This document shows positions 12,937 to 14,291 of a DNA stretch of 14,291 nucleotides, in pieces (the first letter of the stretch is position 1; each line of letters opens with the position of its first letter). The position numbers were made by a program, and so were the translations under genes. The stretch lies in the NCBI GenBank assembly GCA_001399805.1, contig LIHJ01000035.1:1-14291 (forward strand), given 5' to 3'. The notes under the pieces are model-generated. The model had not been told where the DNA came from and did no database searches. It saw only the letters and a list, made by a program, of their open reading frames with translations. This DNA is from Candidatus Bathyarchaeota archaeon BA1 (GTDB lineage: Archaea > Thermoproteota > Bathyarchaeia > Bathyarchaeales > Bathyarchaeaceae).

Positions 12937-14291
12937 ACGAAGAAATCGAGCTGAAGGTTAAGATTGTGTTAACGCCGGAGTTGAAGGCGCTTCTCAGCGG
13001 TTCCGGGGTTCAAATCCCCGCGGAAACGACATCTGCGGTAGAAACAACGCCTGGCAAGCTCATGATCATTGGTCACGAGATTATTTTGCCACGTGAAAAC
13101 GGCTATGAGGAGTTAGCCAATTTTGTAGGTAAATTTGCTAAGCTGGAGGAAGCCAGCGAGGACGCTTCTGTTTTTCGCATGAATCAGCTCAGCCTCTGGA
13201 GGGCAGCGGAACACTACACACCAGACGAGATCATCGACTTTTTGAAGCAACATGCGAGGACCACGCCTAAAGACAGCCTAAAAAACTGGATAGCCCGCAC
13301 CATGAGCGTTTGGGGAGCCTTCAAAATCACCAGCCAAGACAACTACGATGTTTTGGAAGCGCAAGACGAAAGCCTGTTGGACCGAGTTCTTCCCATTCGA
13401 GAAATCGGTCAACACATTTACAAGCGGATATCGCCCACCCAAGCCCGCATAAAGCAAGGACATAGAGGACCCTTAAAGCAAGCGTTGCTCGAGCAAGGAT
13501 TTCCCGTCAAAGACCTGGGACGATACGAAACCTTTGAGCCCCTACAAATCGACTTTAAACCCAATTTCAAGCCTTATCCCGACCAGGAAGAGGCGTTAAA
13601 CGAGTTCCTCAAATACGGCGCAGGCACCATCATAATGCCAGCTGGAACGGGCAAAACCGTCATAGCCGTAATGATAACAACAAAACTCAAAGCGCCCACA
13701 CTGATAATAACACCAAAAGCAGAGATCTGCGAACAGTTCAAGAACGAGTTCCTAACCAAAACAACAGTTAGCCCATGGAAAATTAGCGTCATCCACGGCG
13801 GAATCACAAACAAGGAAATCCGCCCCATCACCATCACCACCTACGACAGCGCCACCGGCCACATCTACGATCGATTGTGGAAGCAACAATGGGGACTCAT
13901 GGTTATGGATGAATGCCAACATGTGCCTTCAAAAATTTGGAGCCGCGTAACTCGATTGCAGGCTGTTAGGCGCTTAGGATTAACAGCGACCCCAGTTAGG
14001 GAAGACAGTCAAGAGAAGATGATTTTCTCGCTTATTGGACCACCAGTTTACGACCGAGGCTGGTTGGAGATGGCTGAGGAGGGTCGAATCGCGAAGGCTC
14101 GCTGCTATCTGGTTTTGGTTGATATGCCTAAAACTCGGTGGGAAGCGTACCAGCGTGGAACTGAATGGGATAAAATCGTCATCGCGTCAGGGAACCAAGC
14201 CAAACTCGACGTGGTTGAGGAGCTGCTTAAAAAACATGAAAACGATATGGTGCTCATAATAGGCTTCTACTTAGATGGAGCCTACGAAATC
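12933..14291 (+). CDS. XPB/Rad25-like superfamily 2 helicase (3' end outside window)
   Basis: The frame is open from ATG 12933 to the window edge, 453 codons. Helicase motifs are in order: PAGTGKT Walker A (K241), motif II MDECQH (D326, E327), motif III GLTATP (about 349-354) directly followed by VRED, and then SLIGPPVYDRGWLEMAEEGRIA. The GLTATxVRED and SLIGPxxYD blocks are characteristic of archaeal and eukaryotic XPB helicases. The N-terminal 200 or so residues before the helicase core do not match the short damage-recognition domain of typical archaeal XPB by eye and look different, so this is probably a mobile-element relative rather than the housekeeping enzyme. It is translationally coupled to the zinc-ribbon gene. 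Motifs IV-VI are beyond the window. Confidence 0.85.
   Translation, partial: MNEEIELKVKIVLTPELKALLSGSGVQIPAETTSAVETTPGKLMIIGHEIILPRENGYEELANFVGKFAKLEEASEDASVFRMNQLSLWRAAEHYTPDEIIDFLKQHARTTPKDSLKNWIARTMSVWGAFKITSQDNYDVLEAQDESLLDRVLPIREIGQHIYKRISPTQARIKQGHRGPLKQALLEQGFPVKDLGRYETFEPLQIDFKPNFKPYPDQEEALNEFLKYGAGTIIMPAGTGKTVIAVMITTKLKAPTLIITPKAEICEQFKNEFLTKTTVSPWKISVIHGGITNKEIRPITITTYDSATGHIYDRLWKQQWGLMVMDECQHVPSKIWSRVTRLQAVRRLGLTATPVREDSQEKMIFSLIGPPVYDRGWLEMAEEGRIAKARCYLVLVDMPKTRWEAYQRGTEWDKIVIASGNQAKLDVVEELLKKHENDMVLIIGFYLDGAYEI
13004..13020 (+). other. tRNA T-arm-like sequence within the helicase coding region
   Basis: CGGGG-TTCAAAT-CCCCG is a perfect T-stem and loop sequence lying in the helicase's N-terminal coding region (encoding GVQIP). 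No matching acceptor, D-arm or anticodon arm surrounds it. It may be chance, or a trace of a tRNA-derived attachment sequence. Confidence 0.4.

Noticed and set aside
12961..13060. tRNA gene around the T-arm-like sequence
   Set aside because: No complementary acceptor, D-arm or anticodon arm can be drawn and the bases are needed for an open helicase frame.
1..14291. CRISPR array or complete insertion sequence
   Set aside because: No regularly spaced repeats of 24-37 bases and no transposase with terminal inverted repeats were seen; the repeats found are pairs or short motifs.

Overview
The window reads as archaeal chromosome, most likely from an anaerobic TACK-group archaeon. A Bathyarchaeia-like lineage is a guess, not a demonstration. 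The evidence is TATA-like boxes about 25 bases ahead of start codons with mixed leadered and leaderless starts, a tRNA carrying short introns with bulge-helix-bulge folds, an archaeal-type integrase, a membrane-anchored winged-helix regulator, an XPB-like helicase and a CooC nickel ATPase.

Left part (1-5080) is mostly housekeeping. It holds the 3' end of a PxpC/KipA-type biotin-dependent carboxylase-family gene, a reverse-strand pair (wHTH membrane regulator and a two-TM protein, with a repeated 14-bp motif between them), homoserine dehydrogenase, tRNA-His, a VapBC toxin-antitoxin pair, a MaoC-type hydratase and CooC. The vapBC pair lies between the intact tRNA-His and an exact 43-bp copy of that tRNA's anticodon-to-T-arm segment, so it looks like a small tRNA-targeted insertion.

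Middle part (5134-6320) has tRNA-Ala(UGC), read here as containing two introns (25 and 16 nt), then tRNA-Val(GAC). Directly after tRNA-Val lies a truncated tyrosine-recombinase gene whose reading frame is open back into the tRNA. This is what SSV-type integration leaves behind. Two tiny ATGA-coupled ORFs follow.

Right part (6431-11553, reverse strand) is a compact glycine-reductase-type operon in the order grdA-grdE-grdB-grdC-(trxB remnant)-thioredoxin. The first three junctions are tight: two ATGA overlaps and a 30-base gap. Both positions that are selenocysteine in clostridial GrdA and GrdB are cysteine here. The acetyl-phosphate-forming partner GrdD is absent from the window, and thioredoxin reductase survives only as an N-terminal stub. 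By homology the complex would reductively deaminate glycine or a methylated derivative, using electrons from the adjacent thioredoxin. An EVE-domain gene is transcribed divergently from grdA.

Far right (12049-14291) is a repeat-rich intergenic region, then a forward series of very small proteins (two with paired CxxC motifs) ending in an XPB-like SF2 helicase that runs off the window. It looks like accessory or mobile-element cargo. The grd operon therefore sits between a decayed integrase at a tRNA and a mobile-looking helicase module, so it may itself be island cargo.
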